A stretch of DNA of 64,000 nucleotides from Dermatophilus congolensis (GTDB lineage: Bacteria > Actinomycetota > Actinomycetes > Actinomycetales > Dermatophilaceae), in the NCBI RefSeq assembly GCF_900447215.1, contig NZ_UFYA01000001.1:1860001-1924000 (forward strand), given 5' to 3'. The notes under the pieces were generated by a model. It did not search any database. It saw only the letters and a program-made list of their open reading frames with translations, and had not been told where the DNA came from. Positions 45,779 through 55,556 of the stretch are shown here, in pieces. The first letter of the stretch is position 1; every line of letters begins with the position of its first letter. Both the position numbers and the translations under genes were made by a program.

Positions 45779-46522
45779 TCACTTGGTTCCGGTCGCCTCA
45801 GAGGCGCTGTTCTTGTAGACCTTCACGACGACGGCGTTGCTCAGCGGCGCCAGTCCCGAGTAAGTCCAGGGGTTAGACCATGTTCCATTGGCGCGGCAGC
45901 GCTGCTGCGTTCCTTTAAACGACAGCTGCCGGAACCCGTACGTTGCTTTGCCTGTGTGGCCAGCAGGGACAGTGAACGGTCCGATTGTTTGTCCAACCGT
46001 CCAGGCAAGTGAGTACGAGACGCTGGGCCGGATATTCAGTGACTCTGTGGGTGAGGTGGCAGAAATGTTGCCGGTAAGTTTGCCCGCCACAGCGCTCAGG
46101 CCCGAGGAGATGCTGCCAAACGTCTTGCCGTAGTCACCGCTGACAGACAGGCTGATCGTTTGAGTTCTGCTCAACTGTTGGCTTAGAGGGATGTCTCCCT
46201 TTGAGTCGTTGCGGGTTTCGATCGCCCCCATGGGGGTGAAGTGATCCTGTACGCGATAAATGACGGTGCGGTAGTCCTGGTGGGCGTTACATACCGGGTG
46301 CGGATTGAAGATGTTGGGTTTGAGGCGGGTGTTGGGGCGCTTGACATTGACCAGCGGCAGGAGAGGGTTGTTATCAGGTGTGTTAGGTGTGGTGATGTTG
46401 CCAGTAGAAGGATCTGACCCGTTACTCTCTGGTGCGGCGTGGACGGTAGGTAGAGCTGTGACCATCAAAACGAGAGCGGTCAGCCCAGCCCCCGCGACAC
46501 GCGCGACATTGCGCTTATGCAT
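45779..46522 (-). CDS. secreted protein with possible aerolysin-like beta region
   Basis: 247 residues from the ATG at 46522 (AGGAG six bases upstream). Signal peptide ends VHA-AP. After a Pro/Asn-rich linker comes a domain with two Cys (VCNAHQDYR and QRCRANGTW). The middle has a Ser/Thr/Gly-rich alternating run (QTISLSVSGDYG, SISSGLSAVAGKLTG), then WTVGQTIGPFTVPAGHTGKA. This last pattern, with a VPAG turn after amphipathic strands, resembles the strand region of aerolysin/ETX-type pore proteins and related small actinobacterial secreted proteins. That resemblance is inference from pattern, not alignment. First gene of the pair. Confidence 0.75.
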   Translation of the reverse strand: MHKRNVARVAGAGLTALVLMVTALPTVHAAPESNGSDPSTGNITTPNTPDNNPLLPLVNVKRPNTRLKPNIFNPHPVCNAHQDYRTVIYRVQDHFTPMGAIETRNDSKGDIPLSQQLSRTQTISLSVSGDYGKTFGSISSGLSAVAGKLTGNISATSPTESLNIRPSVSYSLAWTVGQTIGPFTVPAGHTGKATYGFRQLSFKGTQQRCRANGTWSNPWTYSGLAPLSNAVVVKVYKNSASEATGTK

Positions 46523-46907
46523 TTGTGCTCCTGGGGAGTTGAGGTGAGGCATGATGTTCCTCACTGCGAGAGTGCTGCACAGTTCGGCTATAAAACGAAA
46601 ACCGTTGTGCCGAACTGTTTTTGACGCTAAAGCGAGCGTTAACTGACTTCAATACCTCACCCACACGTTGGGATTTTTTCCAGCAATCACTGGGGCAAGT
46701 CACAAATACAAAGAGCTTGCAGCTCATAGCTTTTTCCGCATGAAACACTCACCCAAACACACTCATGTCAAGATGAGATAAATCACTTTCTGCGCGTTCC
46801 AATGGCGCCTAGAGAATCACCTATTCCACACTGGCCCACCCCAACGCGGCCACGCCTGACACCCGCAACTCTCACGAATCCGACTCTTCCGCGCCTAATC
46901 TGACCGC
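46523..46907. other. intergenic divergent region
   Basis: 385 bases between the secreted-protein operon and ugd. No coding frame with support. AT-rich patches near 46700-46780 could hold promoters; no operator-like repeat found. Confidence 0.4.
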
Positions 46908-48089
46908 ATGAAGATCGCCGTAGCAGGACTTGGATACGTCGGGCTCGCGAATGCGGTAATCCTGGCACAGCACCACGAAGTCACCGCCGTGGATCTCGAC
47001 AGCGCCCGCGTAGCCGATATCAACGCCCGCCGCTCCCCCATCGTCGACCCCGACATCAGCGAATACCTCACCAACCATCCACTCAACCTCACCGCCACCA
47101 CCGAGCCCACCGCATACACCGGTGCTGACTTCGTCATCATCGCCACCCCCACCAACTACGACCCCAACCTCAACTTCTTCGACACTTCAAGCGTCGACGC
47201 AGTCCTAGACCTGGTGGCCCGCCACAACCCCGGCGGCACAGCAGTCATCAAATCCACCGTCCCAGTGGGATACACCGACCAAGTACGCACCACATACCCC
47301 GACATCGCCATCCTTTTCTCACCCGAATTCCTTCGTGAAGGTCGAGCGCTCCACGACAACCTGCACCCCTCACGCATCATCGTCGGATCCGACCCCAACT
47401 CCCCCACCGCTAGCGACAAAGCAAAAACCTTCGCATACCTACTTCACGCAGGCAGCCTCGAAGAAGACACACCTGTCCTACTCACCGGAACCACCGAGGC
47501 CGAAGCCATCAAACTCTTCGCCAACACCTACCTAGCCATGCGAGTGGCCTACTTCAACGAACTCGACACCTACGCCGCCCGCCACGGCCTAGACACCCGA
47601 CAAATCATCGAAGGCGTCGGGCTAGACCCTCGCATCGGAAACCACTACAACAACCCAAGTTTCGGCTACGGCGGCTACTGCCTGCCCAAAGACACCAAAC
47701 AACTCCTAGCCAACTACGACCAGGTCCCCCAAACTCTCATCCGCGCCATTGTCGACTCCAACACCACCCGCAAAGACTTCATCGCCTTCGACATCATTGA
47801 CAAAAAACCACACGTCGTCGGGGTCTACCGACTCACTATGAAAACCGGCAGCGACAACTTCCGCTCCTCCTCCATCCAAGGAATCATGAAGCGAATCAAA
47901 GCCAAAGGAATCCCCGTCATCGTCTACGAACCCACCCTGGAGGCCACGGAGTTCTACCGCTCCGAAGTAGTCAAAGACCTCAAGGAGTTCAAAAGCCGCG
48001 CCGATGTCATCATCGCTAACCGTCGCTCTCCAGAACTAGCCGACGTCGCTGAAAAGGTCTACACCCGGGATCTCTTCGGCTCTGACTAA
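46908..48089 (+). CDS. ugd: UDP-glucose 6-dehydrogenase
   Basis: 393 residues. Rossmann motif [18 protein letters not shown], the conserved [23 protein letters not shown], and the active-site Cys in [14 protein letters not shown]. It oxidises UDP-glucose to UDP-glucuronate with two NAD+, feeding capsule or envelope polysaccharide. The length matches the short ~390-residue form (as in enteric Ugd). No polysaccharide cluster surrounds it. Confidence 0.94.
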   Translation: MKIAVAGLGYVGLANAVILAQHHEVTAVDLDSARVADINARRSPIVDPDISEYLTNHPLNLTATTEPTAYTGADFVIIATPTNYDPNLNFFDTSSVDAVLDLVARHNPGGTAVIKSTVPVGYTDQVRTTYPDIAILFSPEFLREGRALHDNLHPSRIIVGSDPNSPTASDKAKTFAYLLHAGSLEEDTPVLLTGTTEAEAIKLFANTYLAMRVAYFNELDTYAARHGLDTRQIIEGVGLDPRIGNHYNNPSFGYGGYCLPKDTKQLLANYDQVPQTLIRAIVDSNTTRKDFIAFDIIDKKPHVVGVYRLTMKTGSDNFRSSSIQGIMKRIKAKGIPVIVYEPTLEATEFYRSEVVKDLKEFKSRADVIIANRRSPELADVAEKVYTRDLFGSD

Positions 48090-48103
48090 ACCCCAGCACC
48101 TCA

Positions 48104-48475
48104 TCAGCTACCACCCATCGGCGCCAAAAGGAGCCCCGAAACCACGCTGATAATGATCGAACCGATCAACGCACTCCAAAAACCATGCACCGCAAAAGCC
48201 AGCCCAACCGCGTTAGACAACCAACTACTCAACAGCAACATGCACGCGTTGATCACCAACAAGAACAGCCCCAGCGTGAGAAACACCAGGCAGCCAGACA
48301 AAAACGTGACAATCGGTTTGATCAAGGCATTCACCACACCGATCACAATCGCCACCCCAATGAGGGTGAAGAGTTTGTGCCCAGTGGAGACCCCACCAAC
48401 GGCGATACCCGGAACAACCCACGCAGCCACGGCCGTCGCGGCAGCAGTGGCTCCGACTCGCATGAAGAAATTCAT
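48104..48475 (-). CDS. four-helix phage-holin-like membrane protein (DUF360 type)
   Basis: About 123 residues from the ATG at 48475 (AGGA upstream). Four hydrophobic segments with Gly-rich turns, and the family landmark VVNALIKPIVTFLSG followed by LTLGLFLLVINAC. Proteins of this superfamily IV holin type are mostly chromosomal and are not known to lyse cells. Tail-to-tail with ugd. Confidence 0.8.
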   Translation of the reverse strand: MNFFMRVGATAAATAVAAWVVPGIAVGGVSTGHKLFTLIGVAIVIGVVNALIKPIVTFLSGCLVFLTLGLFLLVINACMLLLSSWLSNAVGLAFAVHGFWSALIGSIIISVVSGLLLAPMGGS

Positions 48476-48624
48476 GCCCCACATCCTGGCACCCGTGCAG
48501 CACACATCCCACACCACGCAGCTATGCCCTCTACTGAATTGCGACCCACGCGGGCAGGGAAGATGGTTCATACATGCCGTATATGAAGCCACGCACCTCA
48601 CACCCACCCAGCGAAAGGCCACCC

Positions 48625-49008
48625 ATGGATGAGCGACCTACCGCCAACGACAGCTACTACGTTCGCCGCCACAGCGACCCGATCGGTCCGTACTCCTTCT
48701 CAGATCTGGCCATCATGGCTAAAGACCGCACCCTACGCGGCAGCGACACCGTGATCCTGCCCGATGGCCGTCAAATGTTCGCTTCACACGTACCTGGCTT
48801 GTTCTCAAATAAAAGCTGGCTAGTCGCCATCTTGCTGTCGATTTTCTTTGGCGTCTTCGCCCTGGACCGCTTCTACCTAGGAAACATTTGGCTAGCTATA
48901 GGCAAACTGCTGTTCGGCTGGGCAACCTTCGGTATCTGGCACATCGCAGACATCGTCCTCATCGCGCTGCGCCGTGCCCACGATGGCCGCGGAAAACTCC
49001 TGGACTGA
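48625..49008 (+). CDS. GYF-like plus TM2 domain membrane protein
   Basis: 127 residues from the ATG at 48625 (GAAAGG six bases upstream). The N-terminal half (YYVRRHSDPIGPYSFSDL) is a GYF_2 domain that usually binds Pro-rich peptides. The C-terminal half is a TM2 pair of helices: SWLVAILLSIFFGVFALDRF then YLGNIWLAIGKLL and GIWHIADI. Function unknown. Confidence 0.85.
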   Translation: MDERPTANDSYYVRRHSDPIGPYSFSDLAIMAKDRTLRGSDTVILPDGRQMFASHVPGLFSNKSWLVAILLSIFFGVFALDRFYLGNIWLAIGKLLFGWATFGIWHIADIVLIALRRAHDGRGKLLD

Positions 49009-49047
49009 GTTACTGCGCTGCCCACGCACTAGTGGCTGCCAAATTAT

Positions 49048-52000
49048 TTACCCCACGCGCGAATGCTCTCGCGCAGCAGAAGCATCCTGGACAAGAACGA
49101 GTTCGCGTCCTTGACGTTGCACCTGTCCGCTCGCCACGAGATTTTCGATAACCGGCCAAAAAGCTGGCCGCAACTGCGTTGCCAGGAAACCGAAGCCGAA
49201 TATCTCCTTGACTCCTCTGAGCACGGTGGATTCTCCTGCTTTCCCACCTGACTCAGCAAGTGCAAGTAGGACAGCGTTAGCGCGTTCTTCAGGCGCAATC
49301 TCGGTGGCACGACGCTCAGCCCGATTCTGTCCCCGCACCACGCGGTATTTATCTCGGTCGACCCCCTCGCCCCATACAAACTCTCCGGAGGTGTCAACAA
49401 CTCGTTCTAGCTCAGGAGGCAACGCGGCAACGATGGCGTCTCGTTCCACTCCCGGCATACGTCGCCACCCAAATCTGCGGGCAACGATACGGGCCGCACG
49501 GTCGATGTGGACGGGGCCCTCAATCTCGACAATTTCGCGCCATTGCGCTGCCACCTCTTCAACAGCGGCGTGGTCTGGCAACGCGTTGATTGTTTCACGC
49601 GAACCACGCTGCTCTGCCTCAGCAGCTTCAAAACGAGTGAGCACTGGTGCCTGATAACCGATGGGAGTGGCGCCCATGCGCTCAACAATGTCGGCTTGTG
49701 TTTGAGCTTGGGCTGCTGCAGCAGCAAGGAGCGGATCAGGTTCGGCTCCTGACCCACTGGTTGCTGCTGTGCTGTTAGCAGCGTCGGCGATGGGTGCTTC
49801 ATCAGCAAGACGAACAAGATCAGCGATGACCTGGTCGGGGCTGTTACTCCATTCGCTGCGATACAACTGGTAAGCCGCAGCCCATCCCATCTGGCCCACA
49901 AGTACACGTTGAGGGATCTCGTCACGATCGGTGGTAGCTGGCCTGGAGGCCCACTGCTGGGTGTCCAGGCCAACAGCAACCCAGCTTCGCCCGGGTCGAC
50001 GAAGTGCCAGGTCTACCCGGAAAGCACTGACGCCCACGTCTTCGACTGCTTCAAGGCCCTCAGCACGTAACCGCGCAGCAATGGGGGAAGCAAGGCAAGA
50101 GGGCTCCGTTGAGGTGGCAGGTTTTTCTGCAATCTGCCCACAGCGAGCAGCGCATAAGTAATCACGCAGGTCAGCTAGCCCCTCGGGGAGGTCATCAATC
50201 TGGTCGAAGACGTCGGGGTCGTAGCTAGCAAAAAGCACGTTGCGTACGCGGGCGCGAGTGATAGCGACGTTGAGGCGACGTTGGCCGCCGTCGTGGCGCA
50301 AAAGGCCGTAGTCACGAGAGAGCCTGTCTGCATCATGAAGGGAGTAGGTCAAAGAGAAGAGAATGTGATCGCGTTCATCACCTTGGACGTGTTCGATGTT
50401 CTTGACGAAGATTGGTTCGTTTTCTCTTCGCAGCGCGGCCCGTACTTCGGGTGCGGATTCATCGGATTCGAGTTTGTCGAGGATGTCGTCGCGTTGAGCT
50501 GCGTTGAAGGTGATCACACCAACAGAGACATCTGGATCTAGGGCAACCATCTCGCGGACTGTGGCAACGACTTCGTTGGATTCAACGATGTTCAGTGGCG
50601 GTTTCCGTCGGGCTGCACCGAAAAAGCCACCTTCGACACGACGGAATTCAACACCAGAGGCAGTTACGCCCGGAGGCGTGGGGAAGCTGGCAAGTTCACC
50701 GCCGTAATAGCGCTCGTTTGAGAAGGCAACGAGTCCTTCAGTGCGCGACCGGTAATGCCAGGTGAGCCGTAGGCATGGGATGCCGCGCCGTACAGCTTCG
50801 AGCAGGATCGATTCAGCTTCATCCGGGCGGTCGGTTTCGTCTGCTGCGGCAGCGCCAAACAGGTTAGTCGGGGGCATTTGTTTGGGGTCGCCGACGATGA
50901 TGGCCGAGTCTGAGCGGCCCAGGGATCCAACAGCGTCAGCTACGCGGATCTGGCTGGCTTCGTCAAAAATGACTAGATCGAACAGGTGTGCGCGGGCGGG
51001 TAGATAGCGGGCAACGGTGGCCGGACTCATGAGCAGACAGGGGGTGAGGGTGAGGATGGCGTCGATGTGTGTGTCGACGAAGTGGTGGAGGCCTTCAATT
51101 TCACCTGCGGTGAGTTCGGTGGATAAGGCGTCCATCGCGGCGGGTGGAGCAGGGTGGGAGGGCTGCATATGGGGCAGGGCTGCAGCCAGTTCGCTGCGCA
51201 GTGTGTCTGCGCTGTGGCGGAATTGTTCAGCTTGTTCCCGTCTAGCAGAGGCGTCCACGGCAATGGGGTCGGTTCCGTGCTCGCGGATGGCTGCGGGGTG
51301 GCGAGCTAGATCCGTGACGATCTCGCGGTGCAGTTCCCGGGCTGCGATGAGGTCTTCGCTGGTGGGGATGGCGTGCTGAACTAGGCATGCAGACAGGTGG
51401 GTACGGATGCCGCGCAGGGTTTGTTCTTTGCTGCGTAGGTCTAGGCACCGTCCGTGCAGGCCGATGGCCGCTAGGCGGCGAGCAACAACATCCAGAGCAG
51501 CGTCTTTTTCGGCCACGAACAGGACGCGGCGTCCGTTGGCGAGTGCGTCGGCGACGATGTTGGTGATGGTCTGTGATTTTCCAGTGCCAGGTGGGCCTTC
51601 GAGGACAAAGGTGTGTTGGTCGTGGGCCCAGGCGATGGCGCGCTGTTGGGCTCCATCAGCTGGTAGGGGTGCGGTGAGTTCGGTTTCAGCTTGGAGTGGC
51701 CGGGTGGCTAGTCCGTCAGTGGGATTGGCTGGTGGGGCTGTGTCTTCACTGCTGGTGAGGTGGGTAAGGAGTGGATTAGTGAGGTATGTGGCCCAGTTGT
51801 CGTGCAGATCTCGCCACATTTCGAGAGTGGAGTACTCCAGCAATGCGATGCGGGCGTCGGTGGTGACCTCGGCGTCGATTCCTGCTTGAGTGATGGCCTG
51901 GCGGATGCGCTCCAGCGCGCCGGGCAAGTCGAGGGCATCGTCGCTGGTGTGCAGGTCGCGCAGGGCTTGGGGGTCGATACCGTGGTTGCGGCGCAGCCGT

Positions 52001-52572
52001 TCGAGCAGGCTTTCGTTGATGCGTAGGGTGCCTTGGGTTTCGAGCTGCATGGTCCAGGACCCGTAGCGGCGGCCTTCAAGCGTGATGGGTAGGAGGTAGA
52101 GGGGGGCGGTGTCAGTGCTTCCGTTGGTGTGGGTGGTCAGCGCCCCCATGGTGAGGTAGAGCGGACTGGCTCCGGATTGGTCACGGATGACGTGGGCGCG
52201 TCGGCGTAGGTCGGGGAAGCGTTTGCGGATGGTGGCGGTGTCATCGACAGCGAAGATGAGGTTTTCCTCGTCGAGGAGGGTGGTGTGGGTGCTGCTGTCG
52301 AGGTCAGTGGATTGGTGCGCGCCGGTGGGTAGATCTAGTTCGTCGAGGTCATCAGAGCCTCGGATGACGATGGGGGTGCCTGAGGTGATGGCAGTGATGA
52401 GGGTGGGGAGGGTGTTTTCGCTGGTGTGGAGGGCTACAGCGGTGTTGGGCAGGCAGATGAGGGGGTTGCGTCGGGTGAGGTCGAGGAGGTTGGAGAGCCA
52501 GGTGTGGACGGCTGGTGGTGGGGTGGTGTGGTGCCCGGTGGTGTTGGTGGTGGGCTCGGCGTTGTCGGCCAC
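49048..52572 (-). CDS. DUF4011-type superfamily 1 helicase with degenerate nuclease-like domain
   Basis: 1174 residues. An N-terminal DUF4011-type region (LLDLTRRNPLICLP) is followed by an SF1 helicase: Walker A GPPGTGKSQTI near residue 325, DEASQI as motif II near 545, GDPKQMPPTN as motif III, TWHYRS and RRLNVAITRAR as motif VI. After it, residues about 845-930 match the Vsr/DUF559-like nuclease domain of this family (VGVSAFRVDLAL ... TTDRDEIPQ), but the acidic pair normally before the Gly is reduced to VGLDT. A DUF3320-like domain ends the protein (about 1030-1120). Relatives have been linked to DNA repair or phage defence; here it has no partner genes. The helicase insert between motifs I and II is short. 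Confidence 0.85.
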   Translation of the reverse strand: MADNAEPTTNTTGHHTTPPPAVHTWLSNLLDLTRRNPLICLPNTAVALHTSENTLPTLITAITSGTPIVIRGSDDLDELDLPTGAHQSTDLDSSTHTTLLDEENLIFAVDDTATIRKRFPDLRRRAHVIRDQSGASPLYLTMGALTTHTNGSTDTAPLYLLPITLEGRRYGSWTMQLETQGTLRINESLLERLRRNHGIDPQALRDLHTSDDALDLPGALERIRQAITQAGIDAEVTTDARIALLEYSTLEMWRDLHDNWATYLTNPLLTHLTSSEDTAPPANPTDGLATRPLQAETELTAPLPADGAQQRAIAWAHDQHTFVLEGPPGTGKSQTITNIVADALANGRRVLFVAEKDAALDVVARRLAAIGLHGRCLDLRSKEQTLRGIRTHLSACLVQHAIPTSEDLIAARELHREIVTDLARHPAAIREHGTDPIAVDASARREQAEQFRHSADTLRSELAAALPHMQPSHPAPPAAMDALSTELTAGEIEGLHHFVDTHIDAILTLTPCLLMSPATVARYLPARAHLFDLVIFDEASQIRVADAVGSLGRSDSAIIVGDPKQMPPTNLFGAAAADETDRPDEAESILLEAVRRGIPCLRLTWHYRSRTEGLVAFSNERYYGGELASFPTPPGVTASGVEFRRVEGGFFGAARRKPPLNIVESNEVVATVREMVALDPDVSVGVITFNAAQRDDILDKLESDESAPEVRAALRRENEPIFVKNIEHVQGDERDHILFSLTYSLHDADRLSRDYGLLRHDGGQRRLNVAITRARVRNVLFASYDPDVFDQIDDLPEGLADLRDYLCAARCGQIAEKPATSTEPSCLASPIAARLRAEGLEAVEDVGVSAFRVDLALRRPGRSWVAVGLDTQQWASRPATTDRDEIPQRVLVGQMGWAAAYQLYRSEWSNSPDQVIADLVRLADEAPIADAANSTAATSGSGAEPDPLLAAAAAQAQTQADIVERMGATPIGYQAPVLTRFEAAEAEQRGSRETINALPDHAAVEEVAAQWREIVEIEGPVHIDRAARIVARRFGWRRMPGVERDAIVAALPPELERVVDTSGEFVWGEGVDRDKYRVVRGQNRAERRATEIAPEERANAVLLALAESGGKAGESTVLRGVKEIFGFGFLATQLRPAFWPVIENLVASGQVQRQGRELVLVQDASAAREHSRVG

Positions 52573-52951
52573 GTGGTGTTCTCCCTTGTGTCCTCCCAGG
52601 GTGCCCGGGGGTGGGCAGCCAGGTTTGGTCGTGTATCAGAACAGGTGTGAAGGCAGATGGGGGCAAGGAGGGCACACGGGTTTGGGGAAATTTTGACTGA
52701 TTAAGGAGGGTGTTCTGGGGCGGGTTATACGTGTTCGTTGGGTGTGCGTTTTCGTTGTCGGGATGTATTTGGTGTGTGAATTCCATACTTTTTTGGGGTG
52801 CGGCAGGTGCAATGCCGTGATTAGCATGTGGAAGCCTTCGCGAAAGCCGTGATGTCGTCGATGGTGCCTCTTGGGCATCTGCTGTGCTTGCTGCAGGTTG
52901 CTGACGCACCACTTCATCGCGCCCGTTTCCTTGATGAGAAAGGCCACCTTT
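52573..52951. other. intergenic region with no gene
   Basis: 379 bases between the helicase and the M20 hydrolase, which are divergent. No coding frame, repeat or hairpin of note. Confidence 0.4.
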
Positions 52952-54169
52952 ATGTCCGACACCAGGGCTCTGTATGCACAGATCGATGAGATCAAGGGCT
53001 GACAGGAAGAGTTGTATAAACATCTGCACGCCAACCCTGAATTGTCGATGCAAGAGACCGCCACTTTGGCGCAGATCACTGGCCAGTTAGAAGAATTCGG
53101 GTACACCACGCATCAAATCGGTGGCGGCGTCGTCGAGGTTTTAGCTAATGGTGAAGGGCCCACTGTTTTGTTCCGCGCCGATTTCGATGCCTTACCTGTC
53201 AAAGAAGAGACTGGTCTTCCCTACGCTTCTACAGCCACGACGAAAGACCGTGACGGCAACGAGCAGTTCGTCATGCATGCCTGCGGTCACGATTTCCACG
53301 TCGCTGCTCATCTGGGTGCAGCGAAAATTCTCGCTCATCATCGTGATGCCTGGTCAGGCACTTATCTGGCTCTTTTCCAGCCTGGAGAGGAGACCGGCGA
53401 AGGCGCAGTTTCGATGATGGAAGCAGGCTTGACCGACACTGTTCCTACCCCTGACGTTGCTCTGGGACAGCATGTTGTTCCACTGCCTGCCAGTCATATC
53501 CAGATCGCTGCGGTTCCTGTCTTATCTACGGCAGCGATGATGAAGATTGTCGTCCACGGCAAGGGCAGCCACGGATCTATGCCGCATTTTTCTGTCGACC
53601 CCATTGTTCTTGCTAGCGCTATCATCACCCGGATTCAAAGCGTTGTCGCTCGAGAAATTGATCCCAGTGATTTTGGTGTCATCACCGTTGGTGCGATCCA
53701 CTCGGGCACGAAAGCCAATGTGATCCCCAGCGAAGCAACCATGCTGCTTAACTTCCGCGCCTACAGTTCAGAAACCCTCAACACTCTCATTGATGCGGTT
53801 AAACGAATCGTTCACGCCGAATGCACTGCTGCGCGCTGCCCACGCGAACCTGAATTTTTTCTTTCTGATGTAATCCCACCCACCGAAAACGACACCACTG
53901 TCACTGAGGCTCTCACCTCAGCATTCACTGAACATTTCGGCGCCGAGCGAGTCAGCCCGATGACACCGGCAACCGGTTCAGAAGATTTCAGCACCATCCC
54001 GCAGGCCTTCGGCACGCCTTATTGTTACTGGTTTTGGGGTGGATTTGACGCTGACAGTGAACCCCACCCCAACCACAGTTCACGCTTCGCCCCCGCTTTA
54101 CAACCCACTTTGAGTACCGGAACCGAAGCAGCTTTGACCGCGCTACTGACCTTCCTCAAAAGTAACTAA
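52952..54169 (+). CDS. M20-family amidohydrolase with in-frame TGA at codon 17
   Basis: The natural start appears to be ATG at 52952 (GAAAGG upstream), reading MSDTRALYAQIDEIKG, then TGA at 53000-53002, then QEELYKHLHANPELSMQE in the same frame. From a TTG at 53012 the open frame gives 385 residues. M20 motifs are intact: HACGHDFHVAAHLG (metal His/Asp), EETGEGA (catalytic Glu pair), GSHGSMPH in the dimerisation lid and SEDFSTIP. Such enzymes cleave N-acyl amino acids or aminobenzoyl-glutamate-like amides in the cytosol. Either a nonsense mutation with possible restart, a true downstream start, or an error in the sequence. Confidence 0.8.
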
Positions 54170-54299
54170 CAACCTGTTCCCTCCCTTGTGCTAGCCCTGT
54201 GGGTCATCCCCACGGGACTGCACACCATCACGGCAGTGACATAAGGTTCCGGCAGCCGGGGGGCAAGGGGGTACGAGCAGAGCCATGAACTGCATGTAC

Positions 54300-54340
54300 A
54301 TACATGCCTTTCGGTGCCCGCCACACCGAAAGGCATGTAT
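54300..54340 (+). promoter_or_regulatory. 17-bp hairpin occluding the GH26-like gene's RBS
   Basis: Perfect inverted repeat (ATACATGCCTTTCGGTG / CACCGAAAGGCATGTAT) with a 7-base loop. The right arm contains the GAAAGG Shine-Dalgarno and ends one base before the ATG at 54341. Could be a repressor operator in DNA or an RNA switch; both fit. Confidence 0.6.
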
Positions 54341-55417
54341 ATGACACTTCGACGAGCTTTCGTAACGCTCACTTCAACAGCCCTCCTCGCCGGAGCCGCC
54401 ATTACCGCCACACCGGCTAACGCCATCACAACACCGGCGAATAACAGCATTAAAAACACCGCTGTGGCCAAACCTGCTCCCAATAATCTGGCCAACCAAT
54501 ACTTGGGTAAACCCAGGTCCGGAAATAAATGGCACTCTGGAGCATGGGTCGGCGGCTTCATGTCCGGTGAACGCGCCACCCGCTGGGGCGCTTGGCGCGG
54601 CGCTCCCAGCGACGTCACCCCTTCCTTCCCCGGCTGGGATACCTGGAAAGACCTCAACGACCCCAGCTGGGAAATCAACACCTTCAAAGACTTCAAAGGT
54701 GTCCTTCTCTGGGGGCAACCCATTTTGCCCCGCGAGGCCAAGCCCAGCGACCTGAAAAATGTCGCTGCAGGAAAATACGACGAAACCTACCGCCGCACCG
54801 GACGTGAATTACAAAAAGCAGGACGCGGTAACTCGGTGGTGCGTATCGGCTGGGAAGGCAACGGCACCTGGATGCCTTGGAGCGTGACCGCCTCAACCGC
54901 TGGCGAATACAAAACCGCGTATCGACGCATCCATGATTTGATGAAAAAAGAAGCTCCTGGCCTTAAATTCAGCTTCGACATTAACTGCGGCACTGTGATG
55001 CGCGGCCAGAAAAACCGCCTCGACAGCCTCAACCTCATGTACCCCGGAGATGACGTCGTCGACATGGTCGGCTGTTCCCACTACGACTGGGGCCCTTTAC
55101 GTGCCCGCAACGAAAACGAATGGCGCCGCTCCATCGCCCCTGACTCCAGCGTTGGCCTTTCCGATTTAGCCCGATTCGCACGCGAACATAAAAAAGGCCT
55201 CTCAGTTTCCGAATGGGGCTTGGCTAGCCCAGGCCGTGACGGCAACGGCGACAACCCCTATTTCATCCGTAAAATGCGCGAATTCTTCCAAGGAAACAGC
55301 GATGTTCTCGTTCTAGAGAGTTACTTCGCCGAAGCTGGCACTGATATGAAAAACCACATTTGGGACGCTGACCCTCTTAACCCCAAATCGGGAGAGGTTT
55401 ATCGCAAGCTTTGGTGA
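54341..55417 (+). CDS. secreted GH26-like glycoside hydrolase
   Basis: 358 residues from the ATG at 54341, seven bases after GAAAGG. A Sec signal peptide ends ANA near residue 29. The single (beta/alpha)8-type domain has VVRIGWEGNGTWMPW with the likely acid/base Glu172 and LSVSEWGLAS with the likely nucleophile Glu291. This spacing and the WEGNG context match GH26 (mannanase-like) or related families. Substrate probably a beta-linked polysaccharide outside the cell. No carbohydrate-binding module or cell-wall anchor. Expression may be controlled by the leader hairpin. Confidence 0.83.
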   Translation: MTLRRAFVTLTSTALLAGAAITATPANAITTPANNSIKNTAVAKPAPNNLANQYLGKPRSGNKWHSGAWVGGFMSGERATRWGAWRGAPSDVTPSFPGWDTWKDLNDPSWEINTFKDFKGVLLWGQPILPREAKPSDLKNVAAGKYDETYRRTGRELQKAGRGNSVVRIGWEGNGTWMPWSVTASTAGEYKTAYRRIHDLMKKEAPGLKFSFDINCGTVMRGQKNRLDSLNLMYPGDDVVDMVGCSHYDWGPLRARNENEWRRSIAPDSSVGLSDLARFAREHKKGLSVSEWGLASPGRDGNGDNPYFIRKMREFFQGNSDVLVLESYFAEAGTDMKNHIWDADPLNPKSGEVYRKLW

Positions 55418-55430
55418 CCTTCGGTGACCT

Positions 55431-55499
55431 CCTCGCGCCCACGCTTTTGGATCAGCGCGAACTGTGAATAAGCTGATCGAACTTCGCGTGGGCGCGAGG
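55431..55499. other. nested inverted repeats between GH26-like and APC genes
   Basis: Outer 14-bp perfect arms (CCTCGCGCCCACGC at 55431-55444, complement at 55486-55499) enclose an inner 7-bp pair (GATCAGC 55450-55456, GCTGATC 55472-55478). A smaller CAGGAGG/CCTCCTG pair lies at 55507-55525. It may terminate the GH26-like transcript or form a structured leader for the APC permease, which starts 58 bases on. Confidence 0.6.
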
Positions 55500-55556
55500 C
55501 GGGCCACAGGAGGCTCTACCTCCTGCCCTGCCGGACCCCCTCGTTAGGAGGCCACC

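Noticed and set aside
48104-48475. Prophage signal from the holin-like gene
   Set aside because: No endolysin, capsid or integrase nearby; this family is common in chromosomes.
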